Shown in pieces: positions 44,575-56,100 of a stretch of 64,000 nt of DNA. The stretch's first letter is position 1; each line of letters opens with the position of its first letter. The stretch spans positions 248,001-312,000 of the forward strand of contig WNYE01000042.1 of the NCBI GenBank assembly GCA_021396245.1, given 5' to 3'. The stretch comes from Sporothrix humicola. Its lineage: Eukaryota > Ascomycota > Sordariomycetes > Ophiostomatales > Ophiostomataceae. The notes beneath the pieces are model-generated. The model saw only the letters and a program-made list of their open reading frames with translations. It did no database searches and had not been told where the DNA came from. Position numbers and translations under genes: made by a program.

Positions 44575-47083
44575 TTACCGCAGACCGAATCTGCTAGAGA
44601 AGTTGGCCAGGCCTTGTGCTGCGCGGTTTGGTCCCTCCACAGCATGGGTCACCTTCTCCAGTAGGATGGCACCATTCTGTGCATTCACACGGCCAAACTT
44701 CTTGTTCCGCGTGGTAATGTCGTAGAACTCATCCGCATTCTCGGCTTGCATCAAGGCGACCGACTGTTGCAGCTCGTCCAAGTTCTGCTCCAGCATGAAG
44801 GCGTTGTCGAGACTGCCCACAAACTCGGTGAGGTACTGCACATCGCGTGCCAGATCGGCGACGCCGTTGGGATTGATGTACTTGACTTCGGGCGACAGTG
44901 GCAACATCAGAATCCGATCTGCCGCGTGGTTGAGTGCATCGTAGTAAATCAATTCCTTGATTTCGCGCGGCAAACTGAGCAGCGTCGAGCTCATAATGTT
45001 GGACAGATACCGGGTGAGCGTCTGAATATAGTTGCTCGGTTCTGTCTGTGGTGTAGGAGCCATCCTAAAGAAAACTGTTAATAATCTGATATGAAATAGA
45101 GAAGTGTGAGCGTTGCGACTTACCAGTCGTATTCTGCCGTGTCCACAAGATCGTCAATCTTGGAGTTGACCAGCTCGAAAATACGCTTCTCTGCCGTCTT
45201 CTTATTACTGCGGAACTGCTCAGTGGCAGTCAAGCTGACAGGACCTCCGGCCGATGTCGATGACCGTGCGCGGATCAACAGCTGCTCCAGCTCTTGGCCA
45301 GCCGTTTCGAAGTGCTCCAGATTGATCAAAATCTGCACGATCTGGCCGAGGTACTGGGAGCTCAGGCGCTCAACAAGGGACTGGCAGATCTTGTCGTTCA
45401 AAAGTTCATCCAGGGACTAGATTTGTTAGGGGTGTTATACGGACGCAATAAGGGTTGTTGGCTTCGGGCTCACCTTGCGTAGTGTCTCGTCAATGACACT
45501 GGCGTGCTGGAAATGGTCGTCGGAGAAAAAGTAGAATTGGTTGAGGAAATTGCGGATATCGATGCAGCAGAGAGGGTACATCTGAGAGAATGGCAGAACA
45601 TAAGGGAAGGTAAGTTCGGACAGCGGCTTTTCTTGTGTAAACCAGCTGACATTGACAACCTTTTCGTACTCCTCCAGGGTGTTGATGGTCATGGGCATGT
45701 AGTCGTCCGTCGACACAATCTCCTGGAAGTCTTCGCTGAAGCGCCGCTTGAGAAGCTCGGCATACTTGTCGAACAGGCGGAGCAAGAAGTTGTCCAGCAT
45801 TGTGACGGAGTAGCCCCAGCCTTCCATAGTCTGAATAAAGAGCGCAATGACACCCTTAACCTTGAGCAGGACCTCGGCGTTGTTGACGTCGCGGAGCGCC
45901 TTGGTGATGAGGTTGATGACGGTCTGGCACATGGAATCCCACAGCTCGTCCACATCGACCGTCGACCGGAGCTGTGGTGCCTTGCGCATAGTGGCCTTTT
46001 CGATAATGGCAAAACCCGCAACGCCCTCGAGCAAACTGCTGAGCGATGAGCCATCGTCGTCGTCCTCCAGTTTGACGGACGTCGGCATCAACAAGTCCTT
46101 TTGCTGTCGTCGTGTTGCCGCGTAGTCGGCACGGAACCGGTCACTCTGGCCAAGCGCATCGTGGATGTGCAGCGCCTCGAACAACGGCGTAAAATCAACG
46201 CTTACTTCGTCATTGTCCAGCACATCAAACTCCTCGCTCTCATCAAAGACCAGCTCGATGGCCGAGTTGAGCTTGAAGTGCTTCAGGAACCCGTTCTGTT
46301 CCACACGCTCCTTCATGCGCGTCCGCCGGATGTCCGTGTGGTAAAAGGCGACCTCGCCCAGGAACTGCGACGTCTCCCTCACGCGGTACAGCCACGTGTT
46401 GAGGTCCGTCATGACGGCCTCGGAGATGGTCTTTTGTGATGCGGGAATCGAGCGCTGGATCAGGTCGGCCAACTGGTGCTGTGTCGCATACTTGTTCTGG
46501 ATAATGGGCACCAGGTGCTCGTTCTGTAGGTCTTCGAGCGACTTGAGCGCGCCATAGTACTTCTTCTTGCGGATCAGCTCGTGGGCGTGGTTGACGGCGT
46601 GCAAGATCCGCAACGACTCGCGCAGGGCGTCCGCTGCGTCTGAAATGTTCTGCCGGACCGCCCGGGTGTCGACAAGGTTGCGCTTCTGCTCGGCAAGCTT
46701 CTCGGTACTCGCTTGGATGGACTGGTTAAGTTCGAGGATCTCTGCCGTCAGCGCCACGGTGCCTTCGCGGACCTTTTGGAGCTGGTTGACGGAGCCCAGG
46801 AACTCCTCGTGTTTTGTAAGGCCGATCGTCTCGATCTCAGCTTCTCGGTCGTCGACATACTGCGCCAAGCTCTGGGTCAAGTTGACGGGCCGGCCGCCGT
46901 TGGTTGTCGCATCGCGGAGGACAGGAATCAGTTGGTCGATGAAGTCGGTGTCGGAGGAGGACAAGATTATCTAGGGAACCTTTGTCAATTTTCATTCACC
47001 CAAAGTCTCTTTATTTGTCGTGCCAAACCTACATCTTGCACCGCCACGCCGTAGTCATCGTATGCTTGTGGCCGTCGCGGCAT
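44575..47083 (-). CDS. SEC15: exocyst complex subunit Sec15
   Basis: An exocyst subunit that receives the Rab Sec4 on secretory vesicles and helps tether them to the plasma membrane. Four exons: 47033-47083, 45474-46970, 45124-45416 and 44575-45064, with introns of 62, 57 and 59 nt; product 776 residues, the usual Sec15 length. The N-terminus is MPRRPQAYDDYGVAVQD-IILSSSDTDFIDQLIPVLRDA, followed by a coiled coil (about residues 50-140) and the all-helical Sec15 body, including EVAFYHTDIRRTRMKERVEQNG, ATMRKAPQLRSTVDVDELWDSMC, and FPYVLPFSQMYPLCCIDIRNFLNQFY. The C-terminal part ends PNRAAQGLANFSSRFGLR. All four joins keep phase. The 17-codon first exon was chosen because it ends on a good donor (GTAGGT) and supplies the only upstream in-frame ATG. 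Confidence 0.94.
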
Positions 47084-47573
47084 TGTCGCATCGATGTGTG
47101 AAGAGGATACTTGGCGCCGTTGTTAGGCCACGCTCGGTAGCAGTGGCTATTGAACCATATGTCGTGAGGTTCGCAAGCGCGGGTCTCGGGTGTAGCTGGT
47201 CAGTTGTCCGTGAGTCGAAACAAAAAAGAGGATGCTGAACGCCGTCCAAGGAGTTGTGGTTGAATTGAGTTGGAGATGTCTGGCCAGGGACAAGAGGCGC
47301 GGCCAGGCATGCCACCAATCTAAAACAGCTCTGGAGCTCCCTATCGCTACGCCGATAATACAGTTGCAGACAGCGGGGGCTTTCACGTGACTGTACTGTC
47401 CAAATGCCACCCAAACTTCGAACTAATGAATCTCCACCAGTTTGGGAGCGTGCTATGTGGAGGCAAGCACTCTGTAATAAAAACGGCTCCAACGACGGCC
47501 AAAAAGCGAGTAAAAAAGACGCAAAAAAAACTTAACACCGCCTGAGAAAGGAGGTGTAATAAATAAACGATTT

Positions 47574-47657
47574 TGAACCAGGCCCGAATTGAACGGACAA
47601 TCTTCGGGAAGCACCATTTTACTGGAATCCGACGCGTTACCATTGCGCCACTGGTCC
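47574..47657 (-). tRNA. tRNA-Trp (CCA) with a 12-nt intron
   Basis: The acceptor stem is GGACCAG (47651-47657) with CTGGTTC (47575-47581), with one G-T pair. The D arm is TGGCGCAATGGTAACGCG, matching box A. The TΨC arm is GTCCG-TTCAATT-CGGGC. The anticodon CCA is at 47623-47625. An intron of about 12 nt (47610-47621) follows position 37 and contains TGG complementary to the anticodon, the classic pre-tRNA arrangement. The mature length is 72 nt. The anticodon stem is TCGG/CCGA with an A·C mismatch at the pair next to the loop (47628 with 47608). The 3' flank has only TTTATTT, a weak Pol III terminator. It lies 0.5 kb upstream of SEC15. The identity is firm from anticodon and fold; intron edges may shift by one base. 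Confidence 0.85.
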
Positions 47658-49151
47658 CTTGATTATGCAAGATTGCCACTATCTCTGGTATATGAGCCAG
47701 CAGCAATTTGCACCGGTCTTCATCGTGCTGGACTTGAAGAGAATCAACAGTGAATTGACGGAGAATCAACGTTGGACATTACTTTTGCTTTACAGTAAAG
47801 CGTACAGATGTCTTGGGTGTTGCTTCTTTATAAGTTGAAAACGGTAGTTTTTTTCGTATTTTAAGAAATTATTCAATGAAATTATTTATGGTTTTACGTA
47901 CAATTTTTTTGTTTGGAAACCACCAGAAAAAGGTTTAAATTCAGATTCAAAATCAAAATATGGTGATATTATTCTCATAGTAAAGAAAAAAAAAAGGAAG
48001 ACAAAGCATAAGCAAACTTATACTATTTACCTCATTTTAATCTTTTATCTTAAGATATACTTATAGTTCACTACTGTTTCCTCCGTACCGGAAAACACAT
48101 CCATCCCCATGGATAAAAATGTAAGAACGGATGGCCACTCATTAGGTGGATTGCAGTAAAAGTCCTGAAGAAATGCAAAGGACTAAATCGGCTCATAATA
48201 TTCAAAGAAGAGTGAGTGGCATTGTATGCCTGTATGGCGGCGGTATTGATAGCACAAAGGCTGAGAAGGGCAGATACGCAGTCAGCCTTCATTGAAGCCG
48301 TCGACAAACGATGTTAGCATTCCATATTACCTTCCTCGAGCATGTGCCACGCTTAACGGTGCATGTCGAGTTAATTTGTGAACAGAGATAAGCAGGGCGC
48401 AAACGAATTTCACTTACACGGGTGATATTAATAAATCTCTACCACCTTCTATGGAGCAACCACTATGAGTATACATGAGAAGCACACCGGAGGAAACATA
48501 CACGACTCGATGGAACATGGACCACTGCACCAAACGAGGACTCGAAATTGAAGAGAAAAAAATAGACATTAAAAAAGAGTAAGTCTCAAATCCTCCCCAA
48601 CCCGAAGCTAAAGCCGGTGTGTCGCCCATAGCTCCTTCCTTGACCGTCCCGCCGTGGCCATCCAGCGCGTGCCTTCCGAAACTGTCGAGAGCATGGTCGC
48701 TCCTTCCGCCTCCGGACATCTTTGCAACGTCCTTCCAAATCTGCTCAACAAGACGCGTTCGCCCCTTTGATTTTCCAAAAGGAAGAAGATTCCCAGAATT
48801 TTCTTGTTTTGATTTTTCTCACGGCCCAGAGTTCTCTCTCCTCCTCCCCTCTCTCCTTTCCCTCCCAACAAACTCTTGTTCGTCGCTCGTTTTTGTTTTT
48901 GAACGTTCATCATCTTGCAATTTGGCTTTTCTTTTTGTTTCGCCGAGTTCATTTGCTTCTGTATTTATTGTATCTTTTCTTCGTCTTCGTTGTCATCAAT
49001 TGTCGTTTTTGACCTGCGCATTGTTGCCATCTTGAGCCTCAAATACTCGTCCAATCCAAACCGGTAAGTCACAGGGGCTGGTGATGCTTGGACATGATCG
49101 TGCGTGGTGTCTTGCATCTTATTTTGATCACTAACACTAGACAAAGCTCTA
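47658..49151. other. intergenic region upstream of the Mei2-like gene
   Basis: 47760-48080 is AT-rich with A tracts. 48600-49060 is strongly pyrimidine-rich and probably the promoter/leader of the Mei2-like gene. A 5' UTR intron is predicted at 49075-49140. The 490 bp on the other side of the tRNA (47084-47573) is SEC15 promoter DNA. No other gene visible. Confidence 0.55.
49075..49140 (+). other. predicted 5' UTR intron of the Mei2-like gene
   Basis: Donor GTAAGT at 49075, branch point CACTAACAC and acceptor TAG ending at 49140 make a 66-nt intron of the same type as the coding introns here. It ends 11 nt before the ATG at 49152. Removing it leaves a short leader. Confidence 0.6.
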
Positions 49152-52150
49152 ATGGCTTCTGGCTCTTCGAGCATGGCGCATCTACGCGACCATCATCTTG
49201 GCCAGCCGTCCCCGGGCTCTTTGTCTGCCAGCGCTGCCGAGACTGGGACCATCACTGGTACACCGAACCGCCGGATTGCGTTCTCCCCGAACGCCAGCTC
49301 GGCCAAGTCTGCTTCCAAGCTCATGCAGACTCCTGATCGCGATGATGCCCTGGTGTTTTCTCCTACTCACAGCAGCGGTGGCTTCCGGGCCGCCATATCT
49401 GCTGACAAGGATCCCTTTTTGACCCCCGCGTCCAAGGCAAAGATGAAGGCCAACCAGCCGCTGTCTGCTTCTGCGGCTAGCTTCCGCCCGTTCTATGATA
49501 GCCTTTCTTCGGACGACTCCGGTGAAACCCAGTCCCAGGCCGCCGATGCACAGGAAAAGCAGCTCTCGCTCCCAGGCCACGTTTCCCCTATCCTGAGCAC
49601 CGACAGCAAGCTGTCGCGCTGCCTCGAGTTCTCGTGCTCAAATCAGCCTAGAGCTTCCGAGATTGACGACTTCATCGGAGTATGTCTTTTGCTTTACTTA
49701 ATTTCCTCCCTCAAGTCCTTGACCACCCACTCTAGCTCTCCATATATTCACTGGAACTGACTTCTTCCTTTTCTTATTATTTCAGAGACTGGCATCTCTT
49801 ACCAGACCCGGCCTTGGACACAAGATGGTTTACAACCGAGGCTCGAAGGTCTATGTTCATTATAACAACATCCGTGATGCAGTTATTTGCCATCGTAACA
49901 TTCATCTTTGTGGTCCTGGCTGGTCGGCGGCCTACCTGTCTCCTTCCGAATTCATGCAGGTAAGCTTTGACGATCGCTTCCTACCTATTTACCATGACTG
50001 CTTCACATTTATTCTAACATATTTACGTTTTAGCTTGTTGCTCCGGGTGACATGTTTGCTGCCGCCAATGAGGGACAACTGGACATGCTTGCTGTCCTTC
50101 TCCACAATGCTCCCATGGACCTTTCGCAGGTTGAGCCCCATGTCCTGAAGCTGCTCCAGGCAGAGGGCGACCTCTTTGCCTTCCATAAAGACCCTCGGTC
50201 GGAGGATGGTGCTCTCAAGGCCATCATTGAATATGCTGACTGTGGGCTTGCTATGAATATCGCCTCTAAATTGAACGGAGTCATTTTCGACGTAAGTTCA
50301 AGACTGTTGTCAACACATTGCCATATGAGAGCCTAGCTTGCAGCTTCATACTAAGTACACATTGGAATCAATAGGGACTCCATATCCGGCTTACATTCTA
50401 CCAGCCTGATGGTCACACTGGGCGAGCAGCTCCTCCCAATGACGGTGTCACGACGCCCATGCCAACCCCTGGCCGGTTCCCCCCTCCGGACAACAATGGC
50501 CCTGGTTTCCAAGGCCAACAGGGCATGCAGCCCCAGAAGATGCCCATGCAGCACGGTCCCGGCTCCCTTGTTCCCGTTAGACACCAGCCGACTCCTCCGG
50601 CCGGGGGCATCGGAGGACCGCCGCAGCAGCAGGTGGCCCTTGTTCCCATGGTGGTGCGCAACACGTTTGGCAATGGTGGCCCCATTATCCTGGATCCGTA
50701 CAACGGCCCCGGCGTCGGCATAGGAGCCATGGGCACCTTGGGTCCGATGGGCCCAATGGGTGCAATGGGACCCATGGGAGGCATGCCAGGCATGGGCGCT
50801 ATGGCAGGTACTCCCATTGTCTTCCCTCCGGGAACACCCATGTCAACCATTGTTGGCCACCAGGGCTATGACAATGGGGGACAGAGACCCGGCGCCATGG
50901 GCCGCTATGGCAACCGCCGCGGCCCAATGCGCATGGATCGGTCGATGCAGTTTGGTCCCAACGGCCATCATAACCAAGTGGATGTCAAGCGTATCCGCGA
51001 TGGTGTTGATGTGCGGACGACGGTACGTTATGACAGTCCATTATCATATTCGTGTGAGTTTTGACCTAACCAAGCCTTAGATTATGCTCCGAAACATTCC
51101 CAATAAGGTCGACCAGCGGATGTTGAAGGCAATCATCGATGAGTCGAGCTGGGGCAAGTACGACTTCATGTATCTACGGATTGATTTCGCAAACGACTGC
51201 AAGTAAGTTTTTCTATCCCCGGATAACATCCATTTTATATTTTTCACACCGCTAACAAACACCCAAGTGTCGGATATGCGTTCATCAACTTTGCGGATGT
51301 AAGTCACCCTTTCTTTGGAGTTCATGTCCTGTTCGATTATATACTGACAAAAGCAGCCTCTCGATGTTATCGATGTATGTGAATGATGCCCAAATTCCCA
51401 AGTATTCTAGAGAATATGGCCGGGGCGGAGTTCCATCCTTTATTTTTCAATTTTTTTGTTAATTTGCTAACCAATGAACCAGTTCGCCAACGCGAGAGAC
51501 AACCAACGCTGGTGAGTGAGAACATACTCCCCATTCTTTGAACTCTAAACCTGACTAACGGTAATATAGGAATTGCTTCCGGAGTGACAAAATCGCCGAG
51601 ATCTCTTATGCCAGTAAGTAGTATTCTCCAGTGCCAATGTTGGTATCCAAAATGTATTTTAACAACATCCAGCAATCCAAGGCAGAGACTGTCTCGTGCA
51701 GAAATTCCGCAACAGCTCTGTGATGCTCGAGTCACCCCATTACCGGCCCAAGGTATGTTTCTCTTTTGAACTTATACGATGAAGCCAAAGTGCTTTCTAA
51801 CCGTTCTACTGCAGCTCTACTATACTCTCACTGGCTCCAACCCCGAGCTTGCTGGTCGCGAGGAGGAATTTCCCGGACCTGATAACCCGTCGAAGATGAA
51901 GCGGAGCTGCGAGAACGCCGAGCATGTCGGTTAGTAACACACATCCGACTGGAAAACATTAATTCGCGAAATATCGTGTTTACTAACTGGATCGCGTGCA
52001 GGTCTCTTCACGCCTCATCTGAGCCAGTATTATCGGGATGAGCAGCGTCGCCGTCGCTCTCAGTTCGACCGTGGCACCAGAATGGCGGCCCTTGAGGAGT
52101 TCGACTACGACACCAATGTTCCCCAGCGCACGATGTACATACAGCACTGA
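49152..52150 (+). CDS. Mei2-like RNA-binding protein
   Basis: An RNA-binding protein of the Mei2 group, which in fission yeast switches cells into meiosis. Twelve coding exons: 49152-49679, 49786-49959, 50034-50291, 50375-51022, 51081-51202, 51268-51298, 51357-51374, 51483-51511, 51570-51613, 51673-51752, 51815-51929 and 52002-52150; product 731 residues. All phases agree. The hallmark is the C-terminal RRM_2 domain: TTIMLRNIPNKVDQRMLKAI, GKYDFMYLRIDF, VGYAFINFADPLDVIDFANARD, then SYATIQGRDCLVQKFRNSSVM. N-terminal regions are Ser/Ala-rich. A weaker, RRM-like middle part (RDAVICHRNIH, YADCGLAMNIASKLNG) is followed by a Gly/Pro/Met-rich linker (about residues 195-370). The RRM_2 domain is split among very small exons of 31, 18, 29 and 44 nt. 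RRM_2 makes the family call firm; the cellular role is inferred. Confidence 0.93.
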
Positions 52151-53104
52151 GTGACAACCGGGCATTCGGCGCCGTCATTATTGGCATCTTGCACCAATGT
52201 TATTTGGTCTTTTTGCTGATAATAGACAGCAAACGGTATCAGTATCATCATCTTGCAAGGCTATAGGTTCTGCTTTCGAATCTGTTTACTTTCAATGCGC
52301 TTGTCTTTTTGTCTGCTATTTTGTTTGTTCATTTGCTTTCCATTTGATGCGGCCATGTCAATGACCACCTAATACTATTTGTTCTGCAGAGGCATGGATG
52401 CGGATGTAAGCTTGTTCTGTCTAACGTATCTCAAGTGGGATGTGTTGGAAAACGAATTTGTGTATTTTCTTTGTATGCTGAGTGGAGAAAAGTTGCCTGA
52501 TCCTCGCTGTTATTTTTTCCTTCCTCATTCTTCGTCATGTTTCATTTGATTTTTAATCTTCTGTTGTTTGTCACCTCGTCAACATTGTTTCGGCAATACA
52601 TAGGGGCAAGTCAACAAGTTGCGTTGGAGAAGGCTATGTTAATTTCCATATACAAGTGTGTATGGAATAAGGAATATTGAGGTTTTCTCGAAACACATTT
52701 TGTGTTATAATTCTTTTCTTTTGCTTTTACGTTGAGGGGGAACATATAAGATGACTGATACCGGCTGTTTGCCCCTATTTTCTTCTGTTTTCTATTGTCT
52801 GAATTTGTCTCCAGCTTCTCTCTTTGGAGTTGCAAGTAGGTAGTCAGTGTAGCAAATCAGTGATCAAAAACACACGCACGTTCCAGGGAAGTCAAGGTTC
52901 ATGATAGCAGGAAAATGAATAAATGAAACTAAAATAGAAAATGCCAAACACCATATCGATTCATTATCAAAAAAAAAAAAAAAAAAAAAAAAAACGCTCA
53001 ATTCCAAGACATTCGTTAATGTACTGCGGCACAGTTTCGCAAACTGAGGCATAGAATACACGGCTATTTACATTCATTATGGGTGTTATAGAGGGTGAAT
53101 TCAC
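52151..53104. other. convergent 3' region
   Basis: 954 bp between the Mei2-like and SUN-like genes, AT-rich and T-rich, holding both 3' UTRs. A 26-nt A tract is at 52969-52994. No gene visible. Confidence 0.6.
52969..52994. repeat. A26 homopolymer
   Basis: An uninterrupted run of 26 A about 110 bp beyond the minus-strand stop at 53105. It reads as T26 in the direction of the SUN-like gene, i.e. in its 3' UTR or terminator region. Confidence 0.85.
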
Positions 53105-56100
53105 TCAATCTGAGTTGTGTTCAGGGAGTGAAGGTAGGTGCTTGTGCTTGCGGCTTAAAGCTCCGGGGCCCTCAGCGGCAGCGACTGGGCCCGATAGGAA
53201 GGACGTCGTCATGGACGATGCTGAAGATGGCAGGTTTTGTTCTGTGCCTTCTGCTTTTGTGGGCGTGACAGCAGTCGGCGTGAATAAACTAGAGCTGTCA
53301 CCACCGCCACCTCCACTGACAACACTTCCGCTTGTGTCTGGGAGCACAGTCGTGGCTTCTGACAGGATGGTCTCGTTGTCATCATCACGGTCTTCGCTGC
53401 TTTCTTCGGCGTCTTCTTCCAGCTGGTCGGCTGCTTCTTCAATGTCGCTCAGCCGGAGGGACGCAGGCGGTGTCAGTGGTTTTGGTGCAGCCAGCACTGG
53501 GCCCTGTCCCTTTTCGTTTCGGTGAACAACAACCTGTGGCTCCTGTTCATCGACATCCAGCAGGCTGTCCTGGCTCTCGTTAGACGGCATCGGGTCAGGA
53601 GACAGGGGCGATCCGGGGGAGGCGGGCGACGTCGGTGTAGTGGGCGTCAGAGGCAGCACCTTGTTCTTGTTGATCGGAGCTGGGACTGCATGAACACCGC
53701 CATTTGTATTGGCTGGCACGGAGCCCTGTGCTCGCAGTCCGCTTGGCGGAGGCGGAGAACCGGCCGAATAGGTGGATAAGGGATAGCCCGAGGCATAGAC
53801 GGAATAGGCTGCATAAGGGTTGCGGAAATTGTTACGAAGCGACCGCAGATTGGAGCGCAGGCCGACTGAAGACGAGGCCGAAGGGGGAGACGAGGGGGAC
53901 GGCGACATGGCTGCGCCGGGCGGGATGTAGCCGGCGGCGGCAGCCATAGCAGCGGCTGTGGCCGCATTGACGTCCAGCGGCACAGACGCCGAGCCGCCAG
54001 ACAGAAGGCCCCGCGAAAAGATGACCAGGGCGAGGCAGCACAGAAGAAGCACCGACTGCAAGATGGCCATGCGCTTCTGGAAAACGACCTCGTCGGCTAA
54101 AACGTTGAGACGGTCGCTCAGTGCAACAGTCTCGCGCTGGTTCTGCTCGCGCTGGGTCTCGAGGGCAATGACCGTCGACTGCCAGATCTGGTCGTACTGC
54201 TGGCGCATGTTGCGCAGTTCTGAGAGGACAGTGTTGTTTAGTGTGTCTAGGAAAGAATCGACGCGCGAGATCTGCTTGCGCTCCATCTTGCGGAGCGCTT
54301 CTTGCAGGAAACGCGACTGGTCCTCAATATACTGTAGCGACAGGGACGTGTTGGACTCGAGCAGCTGCAGGCGCTTCGTGACGGACTTGAAGAAGCTCTC
54401 CTGGACAATCGGCGGCGGCGGAGGTGATGGTGCGCCTCCTGCTGTCGCTCCGTTATTGTTATTGTTATTAGTGCCAGAAGAGCTCGAGCCAGTGGCACCA
54501 GGGTTGGAACCCGAGCCGCCAGTTGATCCAGACGGGCTGCCGCCAGACTGTGCCGAGCTTCCAGAGCCACCGCCTGCTCCACCGGACGACGCTCTGTTCT
54601 TAGAATGCGACGTCTGTACGGTGGTCGTGGGCGGTGCTTGCTGGTTTCCCTGTGTACCAGGAGCGGCGGCTACTTTAGCAGCAGATCCAGACTTTTTCTT
54701 AGCTTGTGCTGCTGCTGCGGCTGCGGCTTCTTGTTCTGCGGCTTTAGCTGCAGTAGCAGACGGGTTCGCAGGCGAGTCGGAGGCCTGAGAGGGTTTGGAC
54801 GCATCGGATGACGACGATGCGTTGGAAGAAGTAGATGAGGAGGAGGAATTAGAAGCAGATTTGGCTGGAGTGTCTTTGCCAGCGCTCTGCGAGTTTGAGG
54901 GTGTGGATGTGTTTTCTGGAGGGTGAGAGGAAGACGAACCTGAAGATGGGAAGGCCTTTGAAGAGGCCTTGCTATCTTCCGCTTTTGTTTCTGCCGCCGC
55001 CGAGCCGTGGCTTTGTGACGGCTTCGACTCTAAAGAGCCATCGGCATTCGCAATAGAGCCATTTTTATAGCCCTCAGGAGCTGCTGTAGGCAAGCAGACA
55101 TTGTCTGCAATGAACAGCCGCAAGTACACCGCAATCGGATTCCACGGAGTATACCCGGCTGGGTCACATGGAACAGCATCGGCCACAACCTTGGTGGCAT
55201 CCTCGTCATCGACGGGCTTCTCATCGGACGCTGATATCGTTTGAGGTTCGGCTTGCTCTTCCTGCTGCTGATATTGCTGCTCGGCTTGTTGCTGGCCGTA
55301 TTGTTGCTGCTGATGCTGCTCGTATTGCTCTTCATGCTCAAAGTCTTCGTCATCTTCGGCATCACGGCCGTTCTCGCTGTCGAGCCACGAGTCCAGCATA
55401 CGCGTTCCGTGCACACGCAGCAGAGAAATTGGGCAGTAGTACTCGCTGCCGTAGTGCGTCAAAAAGTCGATGCGAATGTACTTGGCCCAGATCTGCGGGT
55501 GCTCGATCAGGAACGGCTGGATATCCCGCGAGTTGCGTGCCTCGTACTCGCCCAGCGCCCGCCAGCGGTCGGCCTTGACGGGGTAGCGGTCGCTGACGCT
55601 GACGCGGAACCGCCGCACCATGCTCGAGAAGAACTCGAAATTGGCCAGCACCACCGTGTCCACCAGGATATCGTCGCTGAGCTCGACAATGACGTGCTTG
55701 TCGCGGGTGCGGCACTCGAGCAGCATGTACGAGTCCTTGTTCTCGACCAGGATCGCCTTGGCGTTCTTGACGCCCTTGTTGGCCTTGAGCACCGTGGCTC
55801 CGGCGTCAAACGACGCAAACGAGAAGCGCTCTTTGCCCGTCTTGCCCGCATCCTTACTGCGGTAGTACTGCGTGGCGCCGTCTGCGTAGACCACGGCCTC
55901 CTCTTGGCCTCCCGGGCCACCGCCAGAGGCCGTACTACTGCCGTCTGCGACAGACTTATCTTGCCGGTTGCCGTCGCCATATTGGCCAGGAACCTGGGCG
56001 GATGCAGAGCCGGCCATCTCAGACACTTTCTCGTTGAGCACATCAAAGTCGAGTGCAATCTCGCCGTCGTCGCCAATGCTATCAATGTTGATATCACCGC

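Noticed and set aside
52160..52260. Possible minus-strand box C/D snoRNA after the Mei2-like gene (GATGATGA near 52245).
   Set aside because: CTGA follows the C-like box after two bases and no second D box or rRNA-complementary guide is evident.
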